From positions 124,001 through 188,000 of the forward strand of contig CACGUZ010000001.1 of NCBI GenBank assembly GCA_902576375.1: a stretch of DNA of 64,000 nt. The letters are read 5' to 3'. Below are positions 8,767 through 19,848 of this stretch, in pieces. Both the position numbers and the translations under genes were made by a program. Within the stretch, counting starts at the first letter, position 1. The number at the start of each line of letters is the position of its first letter. This DNA comes from an uncultured Pelagibacteraceae bacterium (GTDB lineage: Bacteria; Pseudomonadota; Alphaproteobacteria; Pelagibacterales; Pelagibacteraceae). The notes beneath the pieces were generated by a model that did not search any database, was not told where the DNA came from, and was given only the letters and a program-made list of their open reading frames with translations.

Positions 8767-10307
8767 TGCTCAGCAATTTTCTTAAAAACTTATCAATTTT
8801 AAAAAAGTTTTTATTCATAAATTCTATTTTTTTCACAATAATAGGCCTGTTCACATTCGTTTATTTGAAAAATGTCCAACCAAATTTAATTAAAAAAAAA
8901 TCCTCAAATCATATTGAGGTTATCAATAATACAATTGATAATCTAACAAGATTAAATGTAAAATTTGTTGAAAAAGATATTAGAAAATTTTTGTTTTCAA
9001 CAAGATTTCTCTTTCAGAACTTAGATAGAGTAATATTTTTTGATAATAAACTTAATCTAATAGGAGACACTGATACATTAGACTTAGATCCAAGATCATT
9101 TTCACAAAGGTTAGATACTATTGAGTTAGAGGTGTTGGACTCAACAACAACAAAAAAAATCACTGAAGAAAAAAATATAGATATTGGAAATGAAAATAAT
9201 GTGTCTTTAAATGATGTTCTTTTAAATTACGCAACGTCTAAAAATTTTGGAATCCCTTTTACATTTACCGAGGAAGAATTTAACAAATTTAAATTGACTA
9301 CCATCAAAAACGTAATGAAGGATGGAGAAAATATAGGATATTTAGCAATAACAGAAAATGCCAATGATATAAAAGCTGCCATAGATGAAAGAAAAACTTT
9401 TGTAATTAGGACTGCAATTGCAGTTGGTATCGTAATATTGATATTTTCTTTTGTCTTAAATCGATATTTTTTAAAACCAATTAAAAATTTAGTCAGTTAT
9501 ACCAAAATCATAAAAAATAAAGATACAAAAAAAACAAATATAGATACATTAAAATTAAGAAATGATGAACTTGGTTTGCTCTCTAATTCTTTGGATGATA
9601 TGACTTTAGAATTACAAAAAAGAATTTCACATGCAGAAAATTTTTCTACTGATCTTGTACACGAAATTCGTAATCCATTAGCATCATTAAAAAGCGCATC
9701 AGAAATTTTACATGATGCACAAGACACTGAACAGAGACTTAAATTGATTAATATTTTAAGCCACGATGTACAAAGAATTGAAAGATTGATTACTGATTAC
9801 TCACAAATGTTAAAAGATGAAGTTGCATTAAGTAAAGAAAAAATAAAAAAAATAGATATTGAGCCAATAATTAAGTCAGTAGTAGATGATTTTAATAATA
9901 TTTATAAAGTAAAAAGAGGGATTAATATTTCTTATACAAATGATGGTAAAAATAAATATTTAATTTATGGAATCGAAAACAGAATTGAACAAATCATTGC
10001 AAACCTTTTAGATAATGCGATTTCTTTTAGTGATGATAATAAAGATGTAATTGTGCAAGTTTCGAAATCAGAGGATAATAAAGTATATATAAAGATATTA
10101 GATGAGGGACAGGGTTTTAAAGAAAAAGACACGAATAAAATATTTAAAAGATTCTACAGTAACAGACCAGATAAATTTGGACAGCATTCTGGTCTAGGGT
10201 TAAATATAGTAAAAAATTTAGTTGAATTACATAATGCCACAATCAAAGCAACAAATAGACAAGATAAAAAAGGAGCGAGTATGGAAATAGAATTTCCAAA
10301 AGTTTAA
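8766..10307 (+). CDS. chvG: Sensor histidine kinase ChvG
   Basis: HAMP region, LVHEIRNPLASLKSASEIL H-box, GLGLNIVKNLVELH G-box; paired with chvI. Confidence 0.85.
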   Translation: MLSNFLKNLSILKKFLFINSIFFTIIGLFTFVYLKNVQPNLIKKKSSNHIEVINNTIDNLTRLNVKFVEKDIRKFLFSTRFLFQNLDRVIFFDNKLNLIGDTDTLDLDPRSFSQRLDTIELEVLDSTTTKKITEEKNIDIGNENNVSLNDVLLNYATSKNFGIPFTFTEEEFNKFKLTTIKNVMKDGENIGYLAITENANDIKAAIDERKTFVIRTAIAVGIVILIFSFVLNRYFLKPIKNLVSYTKIIKNKDTKKTNIDTLKLRNDELGLLSNSLDDMTLELQKRISHAENFSTDLVHEIRNPLASLKSASEILHDAQDTEQRLKLINILSHDVQRIERLITDYSQMLKDEVALSKEKIKKIDIEPIIKSVVDDFNNIYKVKRGINISYTNDGKNKYLIYGIENRIEQIIANLLDNAISFSDDNKDVIVQVSKSEDNKVYIKILDEGQGFKEKDTNKIFKRFYSNRPDKFGQHSGLGLNIVKNLVELHNATIKATNRQDKKGASMEIEFPKV

Positions 10308-10352
10308 AGAGTTTTATTGATTAATTAATTTTTAATTGTTAGAAGAGCCACG

Positions 10353-11639
10353 ATGGAAGATTATAAAGTAAGAGATTTATCACAAGCAGAATTTGGACGA
10401 AAAGAAATCTCAATTGCTGAAAGTGAAATGCCAGGACTTATGGCTTTAAGGGAGGAGTATGCTGGAAAATCTCCTTTAAAGGGTGCAAAAATTATAGGTT
10501 GTCTGCATATGACAATACAAACAGCAGTATTAATTGAAACCTTAGTAGATTTAGGTGCAGAAGTAAGATGGTCATCTTGTAACATTTTTTCTACTCAAGA
10601 CCATGCAGCAGCAGCAATAGCAAAAGCTGGTATTCCAGTTTATGCGTGGAAGGGAGAAACAGAAGAAGAGTATGTTTGGTGCATAAAACAAACCATTGAA
10701 GGTAAGAAAAGTTGGAAACCTAATATGCTTTTAGATGATGGTGGGGATTTAACAGCAATGATGCACAATGAATATAAAGATTTATTAAAAGATGTGAAAG
10801 GAGTTTCGGAAGAGACAACTACAGGGATAAAAGCTTTGAATAAAATGGAAAAAGAAAATTCTTTGTTGGTTCCAGCAATAAATGTGAATGATTCTGTTAC
10901 CAAATCAAAATTTGATAACTTATATGGGTGTAGAGAAAGTTTAGTTGATGGAATTAGAAGAGCCACAGATGTAATGATGTCAGGAAAAATTGCAATTGTT
11001 GCAGGCTTTGGTGATGTTGGAAAAGGAAGTGCTGCATCATTAAGGCAGAGTGGGGCTCGTGTGTTGGTTACCGAGGCAGATCCAATATGCGCATTGCAAG
11101 CTGCAATGGAAGGTTACGAAGTTGTTTTAATGGATGAAGCAATTAGTAAAGCAGATATAGTTGTAACTGCGACAGGTAATAAAGATATTGTTACAGCTGA
11201 CCACATGAGAGATATGAAGGATAGAGCAATCTTATGTAATATCGGACATTTCGATAATGAAATTCAGGTTGAAGCTTTGAAAAATTACAAATGGACTGAA
11301 GTAAAACCCCAAGTACATGAAATTGAACTACCTAGCAAAAAAAGAATAATTTTATTGGCAGAGGGTAGATTAGTAAATTTGGGTTGTGCTACAGGGCATC
11401 CAAGTTTTGTAATGAGCGCTTCTTTCACAAATCAAGTTATTGCTCAAATAGAACTATGGAATAATCATAAAAATTACGAAAACAAAGTTTATGTTTTACC
11501 AAAACATTTAGATGAGAAAGTAGCTACACTTCATCTTAAAAAAGTTGGTGCTAAATTAACTAAACTTTCTAAAGATCAAGCAGATTATATCAGTGTAGGG
11601 GTAGAGGGACCTTTCAAACCTAATGCCTATCGCTACTAA
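10353..11639 (+). CDS. ahcY: Adenosylhomocysteinase
   Basis: [29 protein letters not shown]-terminal KPNAYRY. Confidence 0.97.
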   Translation: MEDYKVRDLSQAEFGRKEISIAESEMPGLMALREEYAGKSPLKGAKIIGCLHMTIQTAVLIETLVDLGAEVRWSSCNIFSTQDHAAAAIAKAGIPVYAWKGETEEEYVWCIKQTIEGKKSWKPNMLLDDGGDLTAMMHNEYKDLLKDVKGVSEETTTGIKALNKMEKENSLLVPAINVNDSVTKSKFDNLYGCRESLVDGIRRATDVMMSGKIAIVAGFGDVGKGSAASLRQSGARVLVTEADPICALQAAMEGYEVVLMDEAISKADIVVTATGNKDIVTADHMRDMKDRAILCNIGHFDNEIQVEALKNYKWTEVKPQVHEIELPSKKRIILLAEGRLVNLGCATGHPSFVMSASFTNQVIAQIELWNNHKNYENKVYVLPKHLDEKVATLHLKKVGAKLTKLSKDQADYISVGVEGPFKPNAYRY

Positions 11640-12078
11640 AAGTGACTTTATCAATTTATCTTCAGAAAAAAAAACAGAGGAATTAGCTAAGAAGATTTCA
11701 AAGAAATTGAAATTAGGACATGTAGTTTTTTTTGTTGGTGAGATGGGTGTTGGAAAAACTACTTTTATTAGATATCTAATCAACAATTTTCAAAAACAAA
11801 ATGGACTTAAAATTACGGAAGTAACAAGTCCTACATTCAATTTATTAAATGAGTATCAAATTAAACAAATCAAAATTAATCATTATGATTTATTTAGAAT
11901 AAATAGTTTAGATGAAATTCACAATCTAGGATTATTTGATGATATTACTAATGCTATTACATTAATTGAATGGCCACAAAAAATAAAACCAAAACCAAAA
12001 AATTTGATAGAATTAAATTTTGAATATGGAAATGATTACAAGAAACGAATATTAAAAATTAAGGGTTTAAATTTGTAA
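11623..12078 (+). CDS. tsaE: tRNA threonylcarbamoyladenosine biosynthesis ATPase TsaE
   Basis: [14 protein letters not shown] Walker [11 protein letters not shown]; overlaps ahcY end by 17 nt. Confidence 0.9.
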   Translation: MPIATKSDFINLSSEKKTEELAKKISKKLKLGHVVFFVGEMGVGKTTFIRYLINNFQKQNGLKITEVTSPTFNLLNEYQIKQIKINHYDLFRINSLDEIHNLGLFDDITNAITLIEWPQKIKPKPKNLIELNFEYGNDYKKRILKIKGLNL

Positions 12079-12088
12079 TTATAGATAA

Positions 12089-13027
12089 ATGCAAAATCTT
12101 AAAAAATTAAAAGGAGACGCGTCACATAGAAAGTTTTTTAGAAAAAAATCCAATTATGGTAATTCTATTGTAATTCAAGCAAAAAGGGACAAATTTAAAA
12201 ATCTCCTTGTTTATGATGCTATTAGCAAGATTTTAAATAAAAACAAAGTTCTAGCTCCAAAATTATATCAAGAGAATTATAAGAATAATTATATTGAAGT
12301 TGAGGATTTTGGAAATAAGACAATTTTTCAAATTTTAAAGAAAAGTAAAAATAAAAAATTATTATATTTTAAAGATATAATAAAATTGCTTAATCAAATA
12401 CAGTCAATAAAAGATAAAAAAATAAGAAATTTTAGAAATAAATATTATCGAATACCTGATTATAAAAATGAAATATTAATTCAGGAGGCTAATTTATTTT
12501 GTGAGTGGTATGTGAAAAAAAATTTGTCAAAAAATAATAGACAAGACTTTAATAAAAAGTTTAAAAAAATAATTAAAACTTTATCTTTATGTCTTAAGAT
12601 GAAAAAAAATGTATTTGTACATAGGGATTTTCATGTATCAAATTTAATGCTTGTTAATAACAGAATAGGTGTAATTGATAGTCAAGATGCTTTGATAGGA
12701 AATAGAGCTTATGATTTAGCTTCTTTAGTCGATGATGTAAGATTTAAAACTTCAAAAGTTTTAAAAAAAAAGATTTTTAATTTTTATATACGTACTCAAA
12801 AAAAAATTGATAAAAAAAAAATAAAAAATGATTTTGAAATTTTATCTATTTTAAGAAACCTGAAAATAATTGGAATATTTACACGTCTGGCAATAAGAGA
12901 TAAAAAAAAGGTTTATTTAAAATTAATACCATATGCGTGGGAATTAATTTCTTTAAGAATCAATGAAAATGAAATTTTCTTAGATTTAAAAAAATTACTA
13001 AATAATTATTTTAAAAAAAATTTATGA
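12089..13027 (+). CDS. amgK: Aminoglycoside phosphotransferase-family sugar kinase (AmgK-like)
   Basis: FVHRDFHVSNLMLVNNRIGVIDSQDALIGNRAYDLASL kinase motifs; tsaE-amgK-murU synteny. Confidence 0.75.
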   Translation: MQNLKKLKGDASHRKFFRKKSNYGNSIVIQAKRDKFKNLLVYDAISKILNKNKVLAPKLYQENYKNNYIEVEDFGNKTIFQILKKSKNKKLLYFKDIIKLLNQIQSIKDKKIRNFRNKYYRIPDYKNEILIQEANLFCEWYVKKNLSKNNRQDFNKKFKKIIKTLSLCLKMKKNVFVHRDFHVSNLMLVNNRIGVIDSQDALIGNRAYDLASLVDDVRFKTSKVLKKKIFNFYIRTQKKIDKKKIKNDFEILSILRNLKIIGIFTRLAIRDKKKVYLKLIPYAWELISLRINENEIFLDLKKLLNNYFKKNL

Positions 13028-13713
13028 AAATTAATAACGCTTTTATTCTATGCGCTGGATTTGGCAAAAGACTAAATCCTTTAACACTTGAAAAACCCAA
13101 ACCATTACTTCAAATCAAAAATCAAACAATTTTAGAGGATTGTATTAATACTGTAATAAAACTCAAAGTCGAAAATATTTTTTTAAATACTTTTTATTTA
13201 AGTGAGCAAATTATTGACTTTTTTAAAAATAAAAATTTTTCAGTAAAAATAAAAATTATAGAGGACGGTAAAGAAATTTTAGATACTGGTGGAGGAATTT
13301 TAAATTTGATCAAACACTCAGATTGTGAAGATTTTTTTGTTTTTAATCCTGATACTATTTGGAATGAAAATCATGTGAGTGAAATTAATGATATGCAAAA
13401 ATATTATTTTCAAAATAAATTAAATAATATTCTTTTATTGGTTAATAAAAAACTAAGTTTTGACAATAACCTTAAGGGCGATTTTGATTTAGAAGATAAT
13501 TTAATTAAAAAAAGTTTTGAAAAAAATTTTATATATACTGGTTGTCAAATTTTGAATAAAAACTTATTTACTGAATATGAAGTAGAAAACTTCTCAGTTG
13601 CTAAAATTTGGAATAAATTATTAATGAAACAACAGTTAAATGGATTTGAGAGCACCAATAAATTTCACCATTTAACAAACTTAGAAATTTTTAGAAAACT
13701 AAAAGGTTCTTAG
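13024..13713 (+). CDS. murU: Nucleotidyltransferase (MurU-like)
   Basis: AFILCAGFGKRLNPLTLEKPKPLL nucleotidyltransferase signature; follows amgK. Confidence 0.75.
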   Translation: MKINNAFILCAGFGKRLNPLTLEKPKPLLQIKNQTILEDCINTVIKLKVENIFLNTFYLSEQIIDFFKNKNFSVKIKIIEDGKEILDTGGGILNLIKHSDCEDFFVFNPDTIWNENHVSEINDMQKYYFQNKLNNILLLVNKKLSFDNNLKGDFDLEDNLIKKSFEKNFIYTGCQILNKNLFTEYEVENFSVAKIWNKLLMKQQLNGFESTNKFHHLTNLEIFRKLKGS

Positions 13714-14404
13714 ATCTCTCTTTATCGAGATATTTACATTCATTTATTTTCAAATTTTCACCGAAATTAATTATTAAGGGATTTCCTGTTGGAATTTCTA
13801 AACTTGTGATTTGATTGTTATCTAAATTGAGCAGATATTTACATAAAGCTCTTATTGAATTTCCATGTGCTGTAATTAATATATTTTTATTTATTAGTTT
13901 AGGTTGTATTTCTTTTTTGAAATACTCCAAAACTCTGTTGTATGTATCTTTTAAAGACTCTGTGTCAGGGATGAACTCTTTGGGTATTTTTTTATATGTT
14001 TCGATATTTAGTGGATGATAAGAGCTTTCTCTACTTAGTTTTCCAGGTTTGATATCCCAAGATCTTCGAAATTCAAAAACTTTATCTTCACCAATTTTAT
14101 TTGCAGTCTCAATCTTATTCAACCCTGTAAGTTCACCATAGTGTCTTTCGTTTAGCTCCCACGCTCTTACAAAATCTTTTTTTAATTTTAATACTTTTTG
14201 TATTATTTTAAGAGTATGGTTTGCCCTCACTTGAAATGAGGAATAATAAAAATCTATATTTATATTTTGATTTTTGATAAGTAAACCAGCTTTCTCAGCT
14301 TCAATTTTACCTTGATCTGTAAGATCAACATCAACCCAACCAGTGAATCTTTTTTCAAGATTCCAAGTACTCTGACCATGTCTTACTAATATTAAAAAAC
14401 TCAT
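13691..14404 (-). CDS. gpmA: 2,3-bisphosphoglycerate-dependent phosphoglycerate mutase
   Basis: LVRHGQSTWNLEKRFTGWVDVDLT, ERHYGELTGLNK, TAHGNSIRAL. Confidence 0.96.
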   Translation of the reverse strand: MSFLILVRHGQSTWNLEKRFTGWVDVDLTDQGKIEAEKAGLLIKNQNINIDFYYSSFQVRANHTLKIIQKVLKLKKDFVRAWELNERHYGELTGLNKIETANKIGEDKVFEFRRSWDIKPGKLSRESSYHPLNIETYKKIPKEFIPDTESLKDTYNRVLEYFKKEIQPKLINKNILITAHGNSIRALCKYLLNLDNNQITSLEIPTGNPLIINFGENLKINECKYLDKERSKNLLVF

Positions 14405-14437
14405 CTTGTCATATCTAAAAATAATTTATAAATAAAT

Positions 14438-15037
14438 ATGGGAGATTTAAAAAGTAAATTATTAATTTTTATTTATTTTTTTACAGTTGGTTGCTCATCA
14501 ATTCCTTCAAATACCTCTAATAGTTGTTCGATTTTTAGTGAAAGATATTTGTGGTATAAACATTCAAAAAAAGTTGAGCAAAAGTGGGGCACACCTATTT
14601 ATATTCAATTAGCGATAATTAAAATGGAGTCCGATTTTGATTGGCTCGCTAAACCGGCACGAAAAAAAATTTTTAAAGTAATACCTTATAAGCGACCTTC
14701 TAGCTCTTTTGGTTATTCGCAAGCTGTCAAAGGAACTTGGGAGCAATATAAAAAAGAAACTGGTAATAAATTAGCAACAAGAGCAAGATTTAAAGATAGT
14801 GTTGACTTCATTGGATGGTATACAAATAAATCAGAAAACATTTTAAAGATATCAAAGAAAGATGCTTTCAGACAGTATCTTGCATATCACGAAGGATGGG
14901 GAAATTATAAAAATTATAAAAAAAATAAAAAAGTAATTGGACTAGCTAAAAAAGTTGAGAGACAATCTGATAAATACAAAAATCAATTATTGAAATGTAA
15001 AAGTAAATTAAATAGAAAAAAATATATTATTTTTTAG
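14438..15037 (+). CDS. Lipoprotein with transglycosylase SLT/lysozyme-like domain
   Basis: Signal peptide ending TVGCSS lipobox; KMESDFDWLAKP...SSSFGYSQAVKGTWEQYK. Confidence 0.7.
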   Translation: MGDLKSKLLIFIYFFTVGCSSIPSNTSNSCSIFSERYLWYKHSKKVEQKWGTPIYIQLAIIKMESDFDWLAKPARKKIFKVIPYKRPSSSFGYSQAVKGTWEQYKKETGNKLATRARFKDSVDFIGWYTNKSENILKISKKDAFRQYLAYHEGWGNYKNYKKNKKVIGLAKKVERQSDKYKNQLLKCKSKLNRKKYIIF

Positions 15038-18000
15038 ATAATTCTTTTTTTAGTTCTAAGTCAACTATATCAATCCTTTTAGTATTTTTCGCTAATGCGA
15101 GATACATTGAAGGAGTGACATATAAAGTAAAGAAAGTTGAAATAATCATTCCTCCTAATATTGTAGAACCAACTGCTAATCTTGAACCCTCTCCTGCACC
15201 AGGGCCAAAATTTCCAATCACTAAAGGCATCATTGCAATCATCGTGCTCAGTGATGTCATTATAATTGGTCTAAATCGAACAGCACAAGCTTCTTTAACA
15301 GCTAATTCAATAGTTTTTCCACTAGATCTAATTTGGTTTGCGTAATCTACAATTAAAATACTATTCTTAGTTGAGATACCTATTAGTATAATTAATGCAA
15401 TTTGAGAAAAAATATTTACTGAGCTATTTAAAAATAAAATAAAGACCAATCCCCCAAAAATAGCTAAAGGCACAGTTAAGATTATAACAAATGGATGAAC
15501 GAATGAGTTGAATGTTGCAGCCATAACCAAATAAGCAGTTAGTAAAGCTAAAGCAAAAATTATAAATAATTCATTACTTGTTTCTTTAATTTCCTCGGAT
15601 TTTCCTTTCCAAGTAATTTGATTTTCTGGTGCTAAATCAACCATGACATTTTCGAAGTATTTAATTGCTTCTGTTAATGTATACCCCTCACTAGTATTTG
15701 CAGAAATTGTTACAGCCCGTTGTCTATTGTATCTAGCAAGTTCTTTTGCTGAACCTTCTTCCTTAAAACTAACAAGATTTGCTAAAGATATTAATTTTCC
15801 ATTAGTTTCAGAGCGAACAAATATTTTTGAAACACCCTCTTTATTTCGTCGATCAGATAAATATTGTTGAACAATTATTGGATATTCTTTGCCTAGTTTA
15901 TTAAAAGTTGTTATTTTTTTACCCCCGTAAAGTGTTTCAAGTGTTTCCCCAATTGATTTAGTTGAGACACCTAGATCTTTGGCTTTATTTTTATTTATTA
16001 TTAATTTCACCTCTGGTTTGTTTCGATTGTAATCAGTCTCAATTCTTGAGAGATTTTTATTAGATCTTAGTGTTTTTATAACTTTTTTTTGTATCGCCTC
16101 AAGTTCCTCATAAGTATTCCCATAAATGACCATTTGGACTGGTTTGTTGTAATTTGATACTCTAATAGATTGAGGAGATATAGGAAAAGCTAGAGCTTGG
16201 GGTAAAGTCACTATTTTCCCAATTGCTTCTCTAAGAACAACTTGTTGACCTTTTTTACGATTTTTCCAATCATCAAGTAGAGCGATTATTATAAAACTAT
16301 TATATGAATTAGCTGAATTTCCAAAACCTGGAACACGCATTATAAATCTTGAATATGGACTATCCTCAGCTTGTAGCAAAGGAATAAGTCTTGCTTCTAC
16401 TTTTTGGGCTTGTTCTTGAGTATATTCAAAAGAACTTCCTTCATCAGTTGAACCAATTATTAGATATGCTCCCCGATCCTCCATAGGCAAAAGTTCTTTT
16501 TTTGAAAAACTAAATAAAAGCACTGAAGCAATTATTATAAAAACAATAAAAAAACCTACACTTTTAGTTTTATTAATAACATTAACTAAAGTTTCCTCAT
16601 AAAATTTTGCGAAGTTAGAAAAAATTTTTTCAAATTTTTGAATATAAATTTTTTTTGATTTTTTTTTGTATAAAAATTTACTTGCAAGCATTGGTGATAA
16701 AGTTAATGCAACAAAAGAAGAAACTACAATTGAAAAAGATAATGCAATTGCAGTTTCTCTAAATAATGTTCCAGAAATTCCTTCAATAAATATTAACGGT
16801 AAGAAAACTGCTACTAAAATTAGTGTTGTAGCAACGATAGCAAAAGAAATTTGTTTAGAGCCTTTATAAGCTGCAACGAGTGGGGTTTCGCCATTCTCTA
16901 TTCTTCTATATATTGCATCTGTCATAATGACTGAGTCATCTGTGATTATACCAATTGCTAAAATAAAACTTAAAAGGACAAATATATTAATAGAGAGGCC
17001 AAATATGTATAAGCCCAGAAAGGATGCTATTAAACTCACCGGAAGTGCAATAGCAGGTACAATAACTGCCTTTAAATTCCCTAAAAATAAATAAATTATC
17101 AATACTACTAAAATAAAAGCAATGATCAAAGTTTTATAAACTTCTTCTATTGCGGCCTCAACATAGTTAGCTCTATTGAACGAAACCCTTAAATCTAATT
17201 CTTCTGGTAAAGATTTCTTTACTTCAACAATTTTTTTTTTGATATCATTTGAAAGTTCTACTGTTGAAGCACCACTTCTTGCATAGATTCCTATTCCTAC
17301 AGTTTTTAAATTTATTTGATCTTTAGTTTGAGCTTTGAAAAGAGTTTTCTCTGATACTGGGCCAAACTCAACGTTTGCTACATCTGATAACAGAATCACA
17401 CGATTACTAGTTTTTTTGATGGGTATTTGCTTAATAGTATCAATATCATTGTATGATTTATCTAGATTAAGTGTTAAATCAATATTATCTGCTTCTAACG
17501 TTCCTGCAGGCAAACTTACATTCTCTCCACGAATTGCAAATTCAACTTCTTTAATAGTTAAATCATTAGCTGCAAGTTTAATAGGATCAATCCAAACTCT
17601 AATGCTTAATTCTCTTAATCCACCAACCCTTATTCTTCCAACATTTTTAACACTTGAAAATTGGTCTACAAGATATCTCTCCGCGTAATCTCCTAATTCA
17701 AGGTCGCTCCATGAGGATGAGGATAAAGACAGCCACATAGTTGTTGTAAATCCTGCAGCTCGTTTAAGTATTTGTGGTGGATCTGATTCGGTTGGCAAGT
17801 TATCCACAACTCTTGCAACTCTTTCTCTTATATCATTGGCAGCATTATCTAGATCAATACTCGTATCAAACTCGATATTGATTGTGCTTCTTCCATTTTC
17901 AGATTTTGAGTCTATATTTTTTATACCTTCAGCCCCACCAATAACATCCTCAACAACTTGCGTAACTTCTTGATCTACTATCGAAGCTGATGCAGACTTG

Positions 18001-18155
18001 TAGTCTACTTGAACTTGAACAACAGGTGGTTGAATTCCATTGGGCAATTCTCTAACGGGCAATTTCCAAAAAACAAATAAACCAAAAATGATCAGTATTA
18101 AGGACATAACCCAAGATACCGTTGGTCTTTTAATACTTAATTCAGTAATAAACAT
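15027..18155 (-). CDS. RND efflux transporter, AcrB/MexB/HAE1-like inner-membrane subunit
   Basis: 1042 aa; RPTVSWVMSLILIIFG, GIITDDSVIMTDAIYRRIE, RFRPIIMTSLSTM. Confidence 0.92.
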   Translation of the reverse strand: MFITELSIKRPTVSWVMSLILIIFGLFVFWKLPVRELPNGIQPPVVQVQVDYKSASASIVDQEVTQVVEDVIGGAEGIKNIDSKSENGRSTINIEFDTSIDLDNAANDIRERVARVVDNLPTESDPPQILKRAAGFTTTMWLSLSSSSWSDLELGDYAERYLVDQFSSVKNVGRIRVGGLRELSIRVWIDPIKLAANDLTIKEVEFAIRGENVSLPAGTLEADNIDLTLNLDKSYNDIDTIKQIPIKKTSNRVILLSDVANVEFGPVSEKTLFKAQTKDQINLKTVGIGIYARSGASTVELSNDIKKKIVEVKKSLPEELDLRVSFNRANYVEAAIEEVYKTLIIAFILVVLIIYLFLGNLKAVIVPAIALPVSLIASFLGLYIFGLSINIFVLLSFILAIGIITDDSVIMTDAIYRRIENGETPLVAAYKGSKQISFAIVATTLILVAVFLPLIFIEGISGTLFRETAIALSFSIVVSSFVALTLSPMLASKFLYKKKSKKIYIQKFEKIFSNFAKFYEETLVNVINKTKSVGFFIVFIIIASVLLFSFSKKELLPMEDRGAYLIIGSTDEGSSFEYTQEQAQKVEARLIPLLQAEDSPYSRFIMRVPGFGNSANSYNSFIIIALLDDWKNRKKGQQVVLREAIGKIVTLPQALAFPISPQSIRVSNYNKPVQMVIYGNTYEELEAIQKKVIKTLRSNKNLSRIETDYNRNKPEVKLIINKNKAKDLGVSTKSIGETLETLYGGKKITTFNKLGKEYPIIVQQYLSDRRNKEGVSKIFVRSETNGKLISLANLVSFKEEGSAKELARYNRQRAVTISANTSEGYTLTEAIKYFENVMVDLAPENQITWKGKSEEIKETSNELFIIFALALLTAYLVMAATFNSFVHPFVIILTVPLAIFGGLVFILFLNSSVNIFSQIALIILIGISTKNSILIVDYANQIRSSGKTIELAVKEACAVRFRPIIMTSLSTMIAMMPLVIGNFGPGAGEGSRLAVGSTILGGMIISTFFTLYVTPSMYLALAKNTKRIDIVDLELKKELSKK

Positions 18156-19024
18156 TATTTATTTATAGGTTTTATTTTTCCACGAGGCCTTACCTTTTTT
18201 AGACCCTCAGCTACAATTATATCGCCTGCAGTTAAGCCTGAAATTATTTCAATGTTACTATCGCCTCTAAGGCCAGTTTTTACCTCAGTTTTATTTGCAA
18301 TATTTTCTGTATTAATTTTGTAAACATATGATTTGTCGCCCTCTATCATCACACTCGTGTCAGGTACACTTAAAGAATTTCTCAAATCAAATTTAACTCT
18401 TACCTCTAAAAGTGAACCTGAAATTAATTCTAAATTTTCATTTTTCACTTTTATTCTTGATAATAAACTTCTGGTATCCGCATTTATTCTGCTCGAAACA
18501 AAATCTATTTCACCTAAAAAAATTTTATCTTTAAAACTAGATAAGGTAACCTCGACTGGAAGGCCTTTTTTTATAAATGTAGAGTAGCTTTCTGGAATTT
18601 TAATATCTGAGTAAATTATTGAGTTATCATCAAGTGTAATAATAAATATGTTATTTGAAACAAGAATGTCTTCAGTTAAACCTGTGTAGCCAAGAACTCC
18701 ACTAAATGGAGCCAATATATCCCCACTTTTTAATTTAATTAAAACATCTCCTTTTTTAACAAAATTCTTAAGTTTTAAATCCTCAAAAAGATCATCCTTT
18801 TTAATCTTAAAAGTTTTTGATTTTTTTGAAATTGCCGTACCATAAGTTTCTATTTGTTCAGAGAATTCTTTTTCAATAACTTCAGTCACAATTATTCCTG
18901 GCGGTGGTCTCTTACTGAATTTTTTTTTAAAATGATTGCCAATCATTGATCTTCCAATAATTACAATTGTAATTATTAAAAAAAATACAAATATTATTGA
19001 AATCGTTTTTGTAGATCTTTTCAT
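18155..19024 (-). CDS. RND efflux periplasmic adaptor (membrane fusion protein)
   Basis: N-terminal TM, lipoyl/barrel-like APFSGVLGYTGL, abuts the RND gene. Confidence 0.85.
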   Translation of the reverse strand: MKRSTKTISIIFVFFLIITIVIIGRSMIGNHFKKKFSKRPPPGIIVTEVIEKEFSEQIETYGTAISKKSKTFKIKKDDLFEDLKLKNFVKKGDVLIKLKSGDILAPFSGVLGYTGLTEDILVSNNIFIITLDDNSIIYSDIKIPESYSTFIKKGLPVEVTLSSFKDKIFLGEIDFVSSRINADTRSLLSRIKVKNENLELISGSLLEVRVKFDLRNSLSVPDTSVMIEGDKSYVYKINTENIANKTEVKTGLRGDSNIEIISGLTAGDIIVAEGLKKVRPRGKIKPINK

Positions 19025-19031
19025 ATAAAAT

Positions 19032-19847
19032 TTAAATTAATCCGTATTCGGCCCAAGAACCATCATAAATACAAGGAAGATATTTATCATTAATTAAAGA
19101 ATAAGCTAGTGCCAAAACACACGCTGTAACACCCGAACCACATGAAAAAACAATATTTTTTTGTTCTAAATTTTCAATATTTGCTTTAAAAATTTTTTTT
19201 AGCTCATCTTTATTTTTAAAAGTTTTATCGTCATTTAGACAGTCATTAAACGGTATACAAAAAGAATTTTTTATACATCCGCTTCTTAGACCTTTTCTGG
19301 GCTCAGGGATTTTACCTTCAAATCTTTCTCTACTTCGAGCATCAATCAATGTGAATATTCTTTCTTCTATATTTTTATCAATTGCTTGTTTATTCTTAAC
19401 AAGAACTTTTTTTTCACTACTTTTATAATCTGATTTATCTATATTTGAAATTTCATCAGTCACTTTCCTTTTTTCTTTAAGCCATTTTTTTAAACCACCA
19501 TTTAAAACATTTATTAATTTTGGATCATGTCCGTAATAGATAAAATTAAACCAACCACGACATGAGCTTATAACATCTGAATTATCATAAATGACTATTT
19601 CATCATTTTTTTTAATTCCCATATTTGAAACAATTTTATCCCAACTTATTTGGTCAACTAACATGTGTGGTAAAGCAGTATCTTTTCTTGAATTTTCATC
19701 TATATCAAAAAAAATTGCGCCAGGTATATGAAGAGATTTATATTCCTTGAATCCACTTCTCTGTGTTTGAGGCATATGCCAAGAGCAATCAATAATTTTC
19801 ACTTTAGTTAAGTTTTTTTCTAACCAATCAGTTTCAACTAAAGACAT
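19032..19847 (-). CDS. sseA: Sulfurtransferase (3-mercaptopyruvate/thiosulfate, two rhodanese domains)
   Basis: HIPGAIFFDID and CGSGVTACVLALA active-site loop. Confidence 0.88.
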   Translation of the reverse strand: MSLVETDWLEKNLTKVKIIDCSWHMPQTQRSGFKEYKSLHIPGAIFFDIDENSRKDTALPHMLVDQISWDKIVSNMGIKKNDEIVIYDNSDVISSCRGWFNFIYYGHDPKLINVLNGGLKKWLKEKRKVTDEISNIDKSDYKSSEKKVLVKNKQAIDKNIEERIFTLIDARSRERFEGKIPEPRKGLRSGCIKNSFCIPFNDCLNDDKTFKNKDELKKIFKANIENLEQKNIVFSCGSGVTACVLALAYSLINDKYLPCIYDGSWAEYGLI

Positions 19848-19848
19848 G

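Noticed and set aside
10308-10352. Possible SAH/SAM riboswitch before ahcY
   Set aside because: Only 45 nt with no pseudoknot-capable conserved motif.
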